From Hyphomicrobiales bacterium (GTDB lineage Bacteria; Pseudomonadota; Alphaproteobacteria; Rhizobiales; Rhizobiaceae): a stretch of 64,000 nt of DNA. Where the stretch lies: contig UEHQ01000006.1 of assembly GCA_900489925.1 (NCBI GenBank), positions 123,943 through 187,942 on the forward strand. Reading direction: 5' to 3'. How positions within the stretch are numbered: the first letter of the stretch is position 1; every line of letters begins with the position of its first letter. The position numbers were made by a program, and so were the translations under genes. Shown here one piece after another: positions 34,829 to 43,461 of this stretch. The notes under the pieces were generated by a model, which saw only the letters and a program-made list of their open reading frames with translations, did not search any database and was not told where the DNA came from.

Positions 34829-36904
34829 TCACGCCTCCCCGAGGTGGATGTGGATATTGCCGAAGCCGTCAACTGCGACGCGGTTTCCGGGATGGATAAC
34901 AATGGTCGTGCCCGGATCCTCGATGACAGCCGGACCGGCCAGCTTCATGCCGGGCGCGAGTTTTTCGCCGTCATAGATGGTCGCCTTGTGGATGCCTTCG
35001 AGTGCGTAATCGACGTCGCGCTCGCCCTTGACGGCAGAGGAGGCGTCTTCCGAACCCAGCGGCTTTTCCTGCATGGTCAGCTTGCCGACTTCTGCCGACG
35101 CGACGAGATGGATGCCGACGAGTTCTACCGGTGCCTTGAGGCGATAGGTGTATTCACGCTCATAGGTCTCATGGAACGCGGTCTCGATGTCGGCCAATGT
35201 CTGGTCGGTTATCGCGCCTTCCACGAGCACCTCGGTCGTGTGCTCCTGGTTCTGATAGCGGAACTTGCCGTAGCGCAGGAACTTGACCTTGGCGGGCTCG
35301 ACGCCTTCGGCGCCGAATTGCGAGGTCGCCAGACCTTCGGCCTCAGCAAAGACATTCTCGAGAACTGCCGCGTTGCCGGGATTGAGGTCGGCGAGCTTTG
35401 TAACGAAATAGTCACGGCGCAGGTCCGACATCATCATGCCCCAGGCCGAGAAGACCGAGGCACCAGCCGGCACGACGACCTTCTTGACGCCGAGCTCGGC
35501 GCCGAGTGCCGCCGCATGCATCGCGCCGCCGCCGCCGAAGGCGACCAACGTGAAGTCGCGCGGATCGTGGCCACGATTGAGCGAGACCAGTTTGAGGGCA
35601 TTGACCATGTTGTTGTTGGCGATGCGGATGATGCCGCGCGCCACGTCTTCGTTGGACACGCCGAGCTTTGCGCCGACGGATGACAGTGCCTTCTCGGTCG
35701 CGGCCATGTCGGCCACGACGGCACCACCGCAGAAGTAGTCGCGGTTGATGCGGCCGAGCCAGAGATTGGCGTCCGTCGTCGTGGCACTGGTGCCGCCGCG
35801 GCCATAGGCGGCCGGGCCCGGCATCGCGCCGGCCGATTGCGGGCCGACATGCAGCTTGGCGAAATCATCGACCCAGGCGATCGAGCCGCCGCCATTGCCG
35901 ATCTCGACGAGATCCACGACCGGTACCATGATCGGGTAACCAGCCGAGACCTTGTCGCGCTCGATCCAGTAGTCGGTCATGATCCGGACCTTGCCGTCCT
36001 CGATCAGCGAGCATTTCGCGGTGGTACCGCCGATGTCGAGCGCCAGCACGTTCTTCTCGCCGATCAGCTTGCCGAGTTCGGCCGCGCCCCAAAAACCGGA
36101 AGCAGGCCCGGATTCGACCATCGTAATCGGGATCTTCGAGACCGACTCGAGAGAGTCGACACCGCAGTTGGACTGCATGATGAAGAGGTTTCCGTCAAAA
36201 CCCTTCTGCTGCAGACCCTCCTGGAGTCGGGTGAGGTAGCGCTCGGCAGCCGGCTGGACATAGGCCGAAAGAACCGCAGTGCTCGTGCGCTCGTATTCGC
36301 GCCATTCGCGGGTGATCTGGTGCGAGGAGACCACGGAGACGTCGGGCCAAAGCCTGTTCACCTCGGCCATAGTCGCCTGCTCATGCGCGGGGTTGGCATA
36401 GGAGTGCAGGAAGCAGATGGCGACAGCCTTGACGCCCTCGGCGCGGAAGTCGTCGAGGATCGCGGGCAACCCGGAGAGGTCGAGCGGCCTGACCTCTTCG
36501 CCATGATAGGTAAAACGACCGGGCAGTTCGCGGCGCAGGTAGCGCGGCACGAAGACTTCGGGCTTCCTATAATGCAGGTTGAAGAAATCGGGCCGGTTGC
36601 CGCGAGCGATTTCGAGCGAGTCCCGGAAACCTTCGGTGGTGAGCAGGCCGACCTTGACGCCCTTGCGCTCGGTCAGCGCGTTGATCACGACGGTCGTGCC
36701 GTGAGCTAGGAAGTCGACGGTAGCTGCATCCACGCCGCCCTTTTCGAGCACGTTCAATACGCCTTGCTCGAAATTCGGCGGCGTCGTGTCGGATTTCGCT
36801 GTGATCACGCGGGATTCGCCCGTCACGGTATCTGTCTCGAAGCAGACAAGATCGGTGAAGGTGCCGCCGACATCGGTGGCGACACGAATAGTCTTTGAAC
36901 TCAT
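34829..36904 (-). CDS. hyuA: Hydantoinase/oxoprolinase A subunit (HyuA family)
   Basis: A 691-residue ATP-using subunit with an actin-like fold: N-terminal VATDVGGTFTDLV (about 8-20) and internal LALDIGGTTAKCSLI (about 289-303) are the phosphate-binding motifs. VQSAGAMPGPAAYGRGGT and FGGGGAMHAAALG further identify HyuA/OplaH proteins, and LAHGTTVVINALTERKG the N-terminal domain. It overlaps the GAF-protein gene by four bases. It couples ATP hydrolysis to ring opening together with HyuB. Confidence 0.9.
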   Translation of the reverse strand: MSSKTIRVATDVGGTFTDLVCFETDTVTGESRVITAKSDTTPPNFEQGVLNVLEKGGVDAATVDFLAHGTTVVINALTERKGVKVGLLTTEGFRDSLEIARGNRPDFFNLHYRKPEVFVPRYLRRELPGRFTYHGEEVRPLDLSGLPAILDDFRAEGVKAVAICFLHSYANPAHEQATMAEVNRLWPDVSVVSSHQITREWREYERTSTAVLSAYVQPAAERYLTRLQEGLQQKGFDGNLFIMQSNCGVDSLESVSKIPITMVESGPASGFWGAAELGKLIGEKNVLALDIGGTTAKCSLIEDGKVRIMTDYWIERDKVSAGYPIMVPVVDLVEIGNGGGSIAWVDDFAKLHVGPQSAGAMPGPAAYGRGGTSATTTDANLWLGRINRDYFCGGAVVADMAATEKALSSVGAKLGVSNEDVARGIIRIANNNMVNALKLVSLNRGHDPRDFTLVAFGGGGAMHAAALGAELGVKKVVVPAGASVFSAWGMMMSDLRRDYFVTKLADLNPGNAAVLENVFAEAEGLATSQFGAEGVEPAKVKFLRYGKFRYQNQEHTTEVLVEGAITDQTLADIETAFHETYEREYTYRLKAPVELVGIHLVASAEVGKLTMQEKPLGSEDASSAVKGERDVDYALEGIHKATIYDGEKLAPGMKLAGPAVIEDPGTTIVIHPGNRVAVDGFGNIHIHLGEA

Positions 36905-37407
36905 GACCGCAACTCTCCCTTGATCCGTTCATGCAGCATCATGCAGGCCGCGGCCGGCAGCTTCAGCTGGTCGGCGGCCTTCACGCGCTCTTGGGTGAAG
37001 TAACCCTCCTCGTGGAGGCAATTGATCGTGCCGATGACCGCACCGTCGACGATGATCGGGACATTGATGACGCTCTCGAGTCCCAGCGACAGGATGAGCG
37101 GGTGATCGTCGAAGACCTCGGCAATGTCGCCGATGGTGTTGGCGACGAAGGTCTGCTTGTTCTTGAGAGTAATCTCGGACCAGTGCGTCTCGTTATAAGG
37201 CTTGCTGCCGGAGACGGGGTAGACGTCCGGCATGCTCGAGTAGACCCGCTCGGACTCCCCCTTGTCGGTATCACTCGTCATCACGGTGAAGAGCTTCACG
37301 CCGATGAGTTCACGGGCCATGGCCTCAAGAGCCGCAAAGGCCTTTCCGGGCTGGTCGCCGCTCTCTCCCAGGGCTGCGACGAAATTCTGGTAATCAGGCA
37401 TTTCCAT
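36901..37407 (-). CDS. Stand-alone GAF-domain protein
   Basis: A 168-residue soluble protein that is almost entirely one GAF domain (about 18-160), with ELIGVKLFTVMTSDTDKG and LGLESVINVPIIVDGAVIGTINCLHEEGYFT. No output domain follows. It overlaps the ATPase gene upstream and the HyuA gene downstream, so it is made in step with transporter and enzymes. It may sense the transported compound or a product, or modulate the hydantoinase. Its presence inside a catabolic operon rather than a regulatory one is notable. Confidence 0.75.
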   Translation of the reverse strand: MEMPDYQNFVAALGESGDQPGKAFAALEAMARELIGVKLFTVMTSDTDKGESERVYSSMPDVYPVSGSKPYNETHWSEITLKNKQTFVANTIGDIAEVFDDHPLILSLGLESVINVPIIVDGAVIGTINCLHEEGYFTQERVKAADQLKLPAAACMMLHERIKGELRS

Positions 37408-38200
37408 TCTCCATGATGCGATCGCGCAGGACCGCTTCCTCCCGGCTCACGACCGGAACCGCGCCGATCAGCCGGCGGGTGTAACTATGTTGAGGGTTGG
37501 CGAAGAGCGCTTCCGTCTCTCCGATTTCGACCAGCTTGCCGCGTTCGAAGACGGCGACCCGGTCGGCAATGTTGCGCACCACCGAGAGGTCGTGCGTAAT
37601 GAAGATGTAGGTCAGGCCACGCTTGTCCTTGAGCTCCTTGAGGAGCTTGAGCACACGAGCCTGAACGAGCACGTCGAGCGCCGAGGTCGGTTCGTCGAGC
37701 ACGACCAGTTCCGACTGGCAAGCCAGGGCACGCGCGATGGCCACGCGCTGGCGCTGCCCGCCCGAGAGTGCCGAGGGAGACCGTGTCCGGAACTCCTTCG
37801 GGAGGCCGACCTCCTCGAGCAGCTCCTCGGTGCGGCGGGCGCGGTCGGCCTTGTTGCCGATATCGTGGACATCGAGTGCGAGCCGAAGCGAGGCGCCGAT
37901 CGACCGCCGCGGATTGAGCGAGGAGAGCGGATTCTGCTGTACGAGCTGGATGGCGCGACGATGCTGCTTCGAGCGCATCGTCGGCAGTGCATTGCCCTGG
38001 AAGGTCAGACTGCCAGACGTCGCGCCATAGATGCCAAGAATGATATTTGCGATCGTCGACTTGCCGGAGCCGGATTCGCCGACGATTGCAAGGCACTCGC
38101 CCTTGGTGACGTCGAACGAGACGTTATCGAGAGCCTGGACCTTGCGGCCATTGACTGCAAATTCCTTGGAGACATCGGAAACGGAGAGAAGCTTGGTCAT
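37394..38200 (-). CDS. Oligopeptide-type ABC transporter ATP-binding protein (DppF/OppF-like)
   Basis: A 268-residue ATPase: Walker [16 protein letters not shown] (about 39-53), LVQQNPLSSLNPRRS at the Q-loop, signature LSGGQRQRV, Walker B LVVLDEPTSALDV and FITHDLSVVRNIA. The short C-terminal extension lacks the iron-sulfur or oligopeptide-type cysteines of some DppF proteins. It overlaps both neighbouring genes and pairs with the 38197-39087 ATPase. Confidence 0.87.
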   Translation of the reverse strand: MTKLLSVSDVSKEFAVNGRKVQALDNVSFDVTKGECLAIVGESGSGKSTIANIILGIYGATSGSLTFQGNALPTMRSKQHRRAIQLVQQNPLSSLNPRRSIGASLRLALDVHDIGNKADRARRTEELLEEVGLPKEFRTRSPSALSGGQRQRVAIARALACQSELVVLDEPTSALDVLVQARVLKLLKELKDKRGLTYIFITHDLSVVRNIADRVAVFERGKLVEIGETEALFANPQHSYTRRLIGAVPVVSREEAVLRDRIMENGNA

Positions 38201-39087
38201 GCGAGCAACTCCTTCTCGCTGGCGCCGGGGTGTGTGACGAGGGGCGCCAGGAAGGTGGCGGGGTCATCGTCGATATCGGGAATACCCCCGCCGGTGATGC
38301 GGGGCACGGCCGAGAGCAGTGCGCGGGTATAGGGATGGAGCGGATTGGCAAACAGCGCCTCCGTTGGGCCCTGTTCGACAATATTGCCCTTGTAGATGAC
38401 ATAGACGCGGTCGGCGAATTCGCGGACGACCCCAAGATTGTGGGAGATGAAGAGCACCGAGGTATGGTGTTTCTCGACCAGCTCGGACATCAGCTTCAAG
38501 GTCTGAGCCTGCACGGTCACGTCGAGCGCGGTGCCCGGTTCGTCGGCGAGCAGGAGCGCCGGGTTGTTCACCAGCGCCATTGCGATCATCACGCGCTGAT
38601 TCATGCCGCCCGAAAGCTGGAAGGCATAGGAGTCCAGCACGCGGTCCGGCTCGTTGATGGCAACATCGGCCAGCGCTGTGATTGCCTTCTGGCGGGCCTG
38701 TTCGGCGGAGATGCCGGGCTCGGCGCGCTTGAGCACCTCGTGGAACTGCGTGAAGACGGGGTAGACAGGATTGAGCGACGAGGTCGGGTCCTGGAAGATC
38801 ATCGACATTCGCGTGCCGCGCAGCGCATGCCGCGAGGCAGGCTTTAATGTGTCGAGATTGGTGCCCTCGAACTCCACCGAGCCGGAAATGCGCGCGCTTT
38901 TCAGCTGTTGCAGCATGCCGAGCACGATGCGGGCAGTAACGGACTTGCCGGAACCGGACTCACCGACCAGCGCCACGCGCTCGCCCTTCTTGATATGGAG
39001 CGAGATCCCGTGCAGGACTTCGATCAAGCCGCGATGGCTCTTGAAGCCGAGCTTGAGGTTTTCGATGCGGAGTGTCGGTGCGCTCAT
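38197..39087 (-). CDS. Oligopeptide-type ABC transporter ATP-binding protein (DppD/OppD-like)
   Basis: A 296-residue ATPase with Walker [30 protein letters not shown], signature LSGGMNQRV, Walker B LLLADEPGTALDVTVQ and FISHNLGVVREFA. The Walker B follow-up DEPGTALD differs slightly from the usual [11 protein letters not shown] at 39087 overlaps the permease stop by four bases, and a longer upstream frame is not supported. The C-terminus carries the [12 protein letters not shown] motif of peptide transporters. Confidence 0.87.
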   Translation of the reverse strand: MSAPTLRIENLKLGFKSHRGLIEVLHGISLHIKKGERVALVGESGSGKSVTARIVLGMLQQLKSARISGSVEFEGTNLDTLKPASRHALRGTRMSMIFQDPTSSLNPVYPVFTQFHEVLKRAEPGISAEQARQKAITALADVAINEPDRVLDSYAFQLSGGMNQRVMIAMALVNNPALLLADEPGTALDVTVQAQTLKLMSELVEKHHTSVLFISHNLGVVREFADRVYVIYKGNIVEQGPTEALFANPLHPYTRALLSAVPRITGGGIPDIDDDPATFLAPLVTHPGASEKELLA

Positions 39088-39914
39088 TGATCGGCTCCCA
39101 GGATTTCGCGCAGTGCATCGCCGATCAGGTTGAAGCCGAAGACGGCGACCAGAATTGCGAGGCCGGGGAAGACGGTCAGCCACCAGCTGTCCGGCAGGTA
39201 TTTCGCACCTTCCGCGACCATGGAGCCCAGATCCGGTGTTGGCGGCTGCACGCCGAGGCCAAGGAATGAGAGCGAGGAGGCGATAAGGATGACGAAGCCG
39301 AAGTCGAGCGTCATCTTGGTTACGATCGACGGCACGCAGTTCGGCAGGATCTCGCGGAACATGATGTGCATCTTCGACGCGCCGATCACCTCGGCCGCGA
39401 GCACATAGCCTTCCTCTTTCTCCGAGCGGGCGATGTTATAGACGAGACGCGTATACCAGGGCCACCACATGACGGTGACCGCGATCATGCCATTCGTCAG
39501 CGTCGGTGAGAGCAAGCCCATCATCGACATGGCAAGCACGAGCGGCGGGATCGACAGGAAGACGTCGGTGATGCGCATCAGCACATATTCCGTCCAGCCG
39601 CCGAGATAGCCGGCCGCGAGCCCGATCGCGACACCGACCGGCACGGCAAGCGCGAGCACAACCACGCCGAGGATCAGTGAAATGCGATAGGCATAAATCA
39701 CGCGGGTGAAGAGGTCACGCCCCACAAGATCGGTGCCGAAGATGTTCGGCCAGTGTGGCGGCTTGTTGAAATTGGCGAAGTCGACCACCGCGCCGACATG
39801 GGTCGGGAACGGAGTGATGAAATCGGCGAACAGGGCAGAAAGCACCACGATGGCGACCAGCACCAGGCCAATGAGTGAAAGCGGATTGCGCGCGAGGATC
39901 GAGAGCGTCTTCAT
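39084..39914 (-). CDS. Oligopeptide-type ABC transporter permease (DppC-like)
   Basis: A 276-residue permease with an N-terminal helix SLIGLVLVAIVVLSALFADFI, the periplasmic segment FGTDLVGRDLFTRVIYAYRISL typical of DppC proteins, and the coupling motif EVIGASKMHIMFREILPNC. C-terminal PTPDLGSMVAEG and DALREILG also fit. It overlaps the genes on both sides. It pairs with the DppB-like protein. Confidence 0.88.
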   Translation of the reverse strand: MKTLSILARNPLSLIGLVLVAIVVLSALFADFITPFPTHVGAVVDFANFNKPPHWPNIFGTDLVGRDLFTRVIYAYRISLILGVVVLALAVPVGVAIGLAAGYLGGWTEYVLMRITDVFLSIPPLVLAMSMMGLLSPTLTNGMIAVTVMWWPWYTRLVYNIARSEKEEGYVLAAEVIGASKMHIMFREILPNCVPSIVTKMTLDFGFVILIASSLSFLGLGVQPPTPDLGSMVAEGAKYLPDSWWLTVFPGLAILVAVFGFNLIGDALREILGADQ

Positions 39915-40939
39915 GCCGATGCCCTCTGCGACAGGCGGATGCGCGGATTGATCACCGAGACCAGAAGGTCGACGATCAGGTTCATGATCAGGAACATGGC
40001 GGAGATGACGAGAACGGTGCCGACGATGGCGTTCAGATCCTTGCGCAGGATCACGGCCACGCCGTAGCGGGAGAGACCGGGCCAGGCATAGACGGCTTCG
40101 ACAAGGAAGGCATTGCCGAGCATGGCAGCGAAATCGAGCCCGATGATAGTCAGCGACGGGATCAGCGAGGGTCGGAAGGCATAGCGTTTGGCGATGCGCT
40201 TTTCAGGAAAGCCATAAGCCTCGGCCATTTCGATATAGGGCTTGTCGTAGGTCTCGACCATGTTGGAGCGGACAAGCCGTGCTGCCTGGCCGATACCTGA
40301 CAATGCCAGGGCAAAGGACGGCAGGATAAGGTGCCAGGCGGCGTCGCCGAATGCTCTGAAATTGCCTGCAATCAGCGTATCGATCAGCATGAACCCCGTG
40401 ACGGGCGGGATGGCGAAGACATCCGAGATGCGGCCGGCGATCGGAAAAATCCTGACGTAATAGGCGAAGATGAGCATCAGGATGACGGCCCAGACAAATC
40501 CGGGTGCGGAAACGCCCAGCAATGTAATCAACCGGACGGTATGATCGACCCAAGTGCCGCGGTAGCGGGCGGCGATCACGCCGAGCGGCAGGCCGAGCAC
40601 AACCATCATGATGCCGGAGACGATCACCAGTTCAAGCGTAGCCGGCAGGAACTGGGCAATGTCGAGCATGACAGGCCGGTTGGTATAGAGCGAGACCCCG
40701 AGATTGCCGCGAAACAGATCTCCCAGGAAATAGGCATACTGCGTCAGGAAATTCTCGTTGAGATGCAGCCGGTCGCGAAGCGCCGCCACCGCCTCGACGG
40801 TCGCATTCGGCCCGAGCGCGATGCGCGCCGGGTCGCCGGGGATCACCCGGGCAATGGCAAAGATCAGGATGGATACACCGAACAGGACAATCAACGATGT
40901 TCCAATTCGTGTTCCAAGCATGCGGACAACAGGTGGCAT
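39911..40939 (-). CDS. Oligopeptide-type ABC transporter permease (DppB-like)
   Basis: A 342-residue permease; MPPVVRMLGTRIGTSLIVLFGVSILIF fits the DppB N-terminus and fixes ATG 40939 rather than the longer open frame. RVIPGDPARIALGPNATVE and the LGVSLYTNRPV segment are characteristic, and the coupling motif is EAYGFPEKRIAKRYAFR then PSLIPS. It follows the binding-protein gene after a 159-base spacer with a strong hairpin and overlaps the DppC-like gene. Confidence 0.88.
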   Translation of the reverse strand: MPPVVRMLGTRIGTSLIVLFGVSILIFAIARVIPGDPARIALGPNATVEAVAALRDRLHLNENFLTQYAYFLGDLFRGNLGVSLYTNRPVMLDIAQFLPATLELVIVSGIMMVVLGLPLGVIAARYRGTWVDHTVRLITLLGVSAPGFVWAVILMLIFAYYVRIFPIAGRISDVFAIPPVTGFMLIDTLIAGNFRAFGDAAWHLILPSFALALSGIGQAARLVRSNMVETYDKPYIEMAEAYGFPEKRIAKRYAFRPSLIPSLTIIGLDFAAMLGNAFLVEAVYAWPGLSRYGVAVILRKDLNAIVGTVLVISAMFLIMNLIVDLLVSVINPRIRLSQRASA

Positions 40940-41052
40940 GCGTCTTTCTTTCGTTAGATTGGCTGACACTGGGCACGCAGATAGCCTCCACCCGACCAGA
41001 CGCTGCAAACTGCGGCGCCATGGCTTTGGGCGTTGCTGAGGCTCTGCCATCC

Positions 41053-41081
41053 ATCTCTCCCCGCTTGGCGCGAGGAGAGAT
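41053..41081 (-). promoter_or_regulatory. Intercistronic stem-loop between binding-protein and permease genes
   Basis: ATCTCTCC (41053-41060) and GGAGAGAT (41074-41081) form a perfect 8-bp stem with a 13-base loop, 17 bases after the binding-protein stop on the minus strand. No T-run follows. The likely role is message stabilisation or partial attenuation, giving more binding protein than permease. Confidence 0.5.
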
Positions 41082-41098
41082 CATTCATCCGGGACTGC

Positions 41099-42682
41099 TT
41101 ATTCGTTGATTTCCATCAGACGGAAGCTGAAGCCGAAGCCGGAAAGGGTATAAGCCTTTGACGGATCGGACAGGGCAGGTGCCGAGACGCGTTTGCTCGC
41201 GACGAAGACCGAGATCTGGTCCTGGGCGAAGATCGACGGCGCGATGTCCTTCAGACGCTTGTTGAGATCTTCATAGATCTTCGCACGTTCTGTATCAGGT
41301 GCAGCACGGCCCTTGTCGAGCAGGGCGTCGACATCGGCGTCCTTCAGGTGTTCGGGCGACATCCACGTGCCGGCCGCCGAGGAGTGATACATGCTGTAAA
41401 CCAGCGAGTCGGGATCGCCTGTCATGGTGTTGACGAAGACTTGGCTGATGCTCGGCGTATTCTCGGGCTTGGTGACCTGCTCGGTGAACAGAGCCCACGG
41501 CACCTTCTTCACTTCGGACTTGATGCCGATTTCGGAGAAATTGGCCTGCATGAGCAGGGCGAAACGTTCCTCGATCGGAACTTCGCCGATCCAGGAAATC
41601 TCGACATTCATGTCTTCCGGCTTGTACTTGCACTTGGCGAGATGTTGTTTCGCCTTATCGAGGTCGCGCTTGATCGCCTGGTCCGTCGGGAAGGAGCCGA
41701 GCATGCCGACAGGCAGTGCGCCTGTCGCAGGGCTGCCTTGAGCAACGGCATCTGTGACCGCGACCATCTTGATGCCGGACTCGTAGTCGAAGGCGTAGGT
41801 GACGGCGAGGCGGCATTCCGGATCATCGAAGGGCGGCTTTGCGCTATTCAGCTTGATATAGAATTCCGACACACCCCGCTCGGTCAGTAGTTGCGCGCCT
41901 TCGCTGGCGAGCGACTTCATGACTTCCGGCGGCAGCCATTGCGAGGAAATGTCATGCTCGCCCTGCGAGATCAGAGTGCGGACGGTTGCGGCTTCCAGGC
42001 TGTAGCGCAAACGCACGGTATCGGGGGCTTTGGCCGGTATTTTGAGGAAGTAGTCGGCGTTTTTCGCCATGACCGTCTCTTCCTGCGGATTGTGCGAGAC
42101 AACCTTGTAGGCGCCGGTGCCGGCAGCATGAGTGGAAAGATAGGCCTGGCCCCAATCCTTCATCTCGCCATTGCCGTCACCGAGATTGGCCATGACGGTC
42201 TTCTTGTCGACGATCGGGAGGCGCGTCAGTGTCGACAGGAACGGTGCGAAGGGCTTGTCGAGGGTAAACTTGACCGTCGTCGCATCGATAGCCTCAACCT
42301 TCTGGACGTTGCCGAACAGATAGGAGAGACCCTGACCGAGCGCCTTCATGCGATCGAAAGAAAAGACCACGTCTTCCGCCGTGGCAACATTGCCGCTCTG
42401 GAACTTCACACCATCGGCAAGCTTGAACGTGTAGGTCGTGCCATCTGTCTCCCAGCTCTTTGCAAGCATCGGGTCGAAGCCCGGCTGGCCCGGCTTTGGC
42501 TGCACCAGCGTGTCATAGAGGTTGAACATCAGGATCGAGTCGGCGTAGTCCGAAGCCTTGGCCGGGTCGATCTCGCCGACTGCGACTTCATCCAGACGAA
42601 GGACGGTTTCGGCTGACGCGTACGAATGGATCGATGCGGCGGCGAGGAAAGCGGTTGCGAGTAGCTTAAGTCTGTTTCTCAT
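41099..42682 (-). CDS. ABC transporter substrate-binding protein, family 5 (peptide/opine type)
   Basis: A 527-residue periplasmic protein of the DppA/OppA family. The signal peptide is MRNRLKLLATAFLAAASIHSYA, then AETVLRLDEVAVGEIDPAK. Later blocks are KSWETDGTTYTFKLADGVKFQSG, ATAEDVVFSFDR and LTERGVSEFYIKLNSAKPPF then DDPECRLAVTYAFDYE, all in family order. ATG at 42682 lies one base after the XRE-cupin stop, so the two are cotranslated. The ligand is probably a peptide-like or cyclic amide compound given the enzymes downstream. Confidence 0.87.
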   Translation of the reverse strand: MRNRLKLLATAFLAAASIHSYASAETVLRLDEVAVGEIDPAKASDYADSILMFNLYDTLVQPKPGQPGFDPMLAKSWETDGTTYTFKLADGVKFQSGNVATAEDVVFSFDRMKALGQGLSYLFGNVQKVEAIDATTVKFTLDKPFAPFLSTLTRLPIVDKKTVMANLGDGNGEMKDWGQAYLSTHAAGTGAYKVVSHNPQEETVMAKNADYFLKIPAKAPDTVRLRYSLEAATVRTLISQGEHDISSQWLPPEVMKSLASEGAQLLTERGVSEFYIKLNSAKPPFDDPECRLAVTYAFDYESGIKMVAVTDAVAQGSPATGALPVGMLGSFPTDQAIKRDLDKAKQHLAKCKYKPEDMNVEISWIGEVPIEERFALLMQANFSEIGIKSEVKKVPWALFTEQVTKPENTPSISQVFVNTMTGDPDSLVYSMYHSSAAGTWMSPEHLKDADVDALLDKGRAAPDTERAKIYEDLNKRLKDIAPSIFAQDQISVFVASKRVSAPALSDPSKAYTLSGFGFSFRLMEINE

Positions 42683-42683
42683 T

Positions 42684-43379
42684 TTAGTTCCCGATGTTGT
42701 TTTTAGGTTTTTTTGGTGCACTGCGCCGATTGACGGCACGGGTAACTGCGACGCTCGTTCTCGGATCTCCCAATGGATCTCCATCGCCGAATACATCCAT
42801 CGTGCATGTGTGGAAGATGGTGGTCGTTTCGGTCGTGTGATTCCAGGTTGCGTGGATGCGGGTGGAGGGAAAATGGACCGTGTCGCCTGCTTCCAGGATG
42901 ATCCGATCGCCATCCAGCTCGAGCGTCAGTTCGCCGGAGACAATGAAGAAAATCTCCTCACCCTCGTGGCTCATGGGCTCGCTTCGGAAGCCAGGGGGCT
43001 CGTGGATAAGGGTCGAGTGCAACACGTTGCCGGGGAAGGAGGCGGATAGCCGTTCATAAGTGACTGCCCGTTGTCCGTCGCCTGCCAGGCCATAGACCGG
43101 CCGGTTGTCATGACGCGTCACCGGATTGCCCTTCGGCTGCTGGAAGAAGCTCCCGATCTCGAGATTGAGAGCGCGGCAGACGGCGACCAGCGATACGAGG
43201 GAGGGGACGGTAATGCCGCGTTCAATCTGCGAAATGAAGCCAACAGAGAAGCCAGCCTTGTCGGCTACCTCCTGCAACGTCAGCTTCAATTCCTTGCGTC
43301 GAGCTCGCAGCCGCTCACCCAGCGGCGCCAAGCCCAACTCGGCCGTTGACGATGCGGCATCTGGTTTGATCTCTTCCAA
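42684..43379 (-). CDS. XRE-family transcriptional regulator with cupin domain
   Basis: A 231-residue regulator. The helix-turn-helix (about 21-78) reads LKLTLQEVADKAGFSVGFIS then QIERGITVPSLVSLVAVCRALN. A C-terminal cupin barrel (about 128-190) has EPMSHEGEEIFFIVSGELTLELDGD and LEAGDTVHFPSTRIHATWN, as in PuuR-type regulators that sense small amines or amino-acid derivatives. It is the first gene of the twelve-gene run and probably controls it. Two matching 19-bp inverted repeats lie just upstream of its start. Confidence 0.87.
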   Translation of the reverse strand: MEEIKPDAASSTAELGLAPLGERLRARRKELKLTLQEVADKAGFSVGFISQIERGITVPSLVSLVAVCRALNLEIGSFFQQPKGNPVTRHDNRPVYGLAGDGQRAVTYERLSASFPGNVLHSTLIHEPPGFRSEPMSHEGEEIFFIVSGELTLELDGDRIILEAGDTVHFPSTRIHATWNHTTETTTIFHTCTMDVFGDGDPLGDPRTSVAVTRAVNRRSAPKKPKNNIGN

Positions 43380-43392
43380 ACCCTACCCCTCT

Positions 43393-43411
43393 TTTTTAGT
43401 ATTACTTCAAT
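43393..43411. promoter_or_regulatory. Operator-like site 1 of the XRE-cupin operon
   Basis: TTTTTAGTATTACTTCAAT has the same layout as site 2 (nine bases, one central base, nine bases) with six of nine arm positions symmetrical and the identical left half TTTTTAGT. It lies 14 bp from the regulator start, where a bound protein would block transcription or initiation. Confidence 0.5.
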
Positions 43412-43442
43412 CTATGGGCAGTCATCGTATTGTCAAGCGACT

Positions 43443-43461
43443 TTTTTAGTCTGACTAAAAA
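43443..43461. promoter_or_regulatory. Operator-like site 2 of the XRE-cupin operon
   Basis: TTTTTAGTCTGACTAAAAA is a perfect inverted repeat of nine bases around one central base. It is centred exactly 50 bp from site 1, close to five helical turns, so two dimers could bind on the same DNA face. The neighbouring XRE-cupin regulator is the expected ligand. Confidence 0.6.

Noticed and set aside
34787..36709. Long plus-strand frames opposite the HyuA gene
   Set aside because: They are mirror frames of a GC-rich gene with third-position bias; HyuA motifs on the minus strand are decisive.
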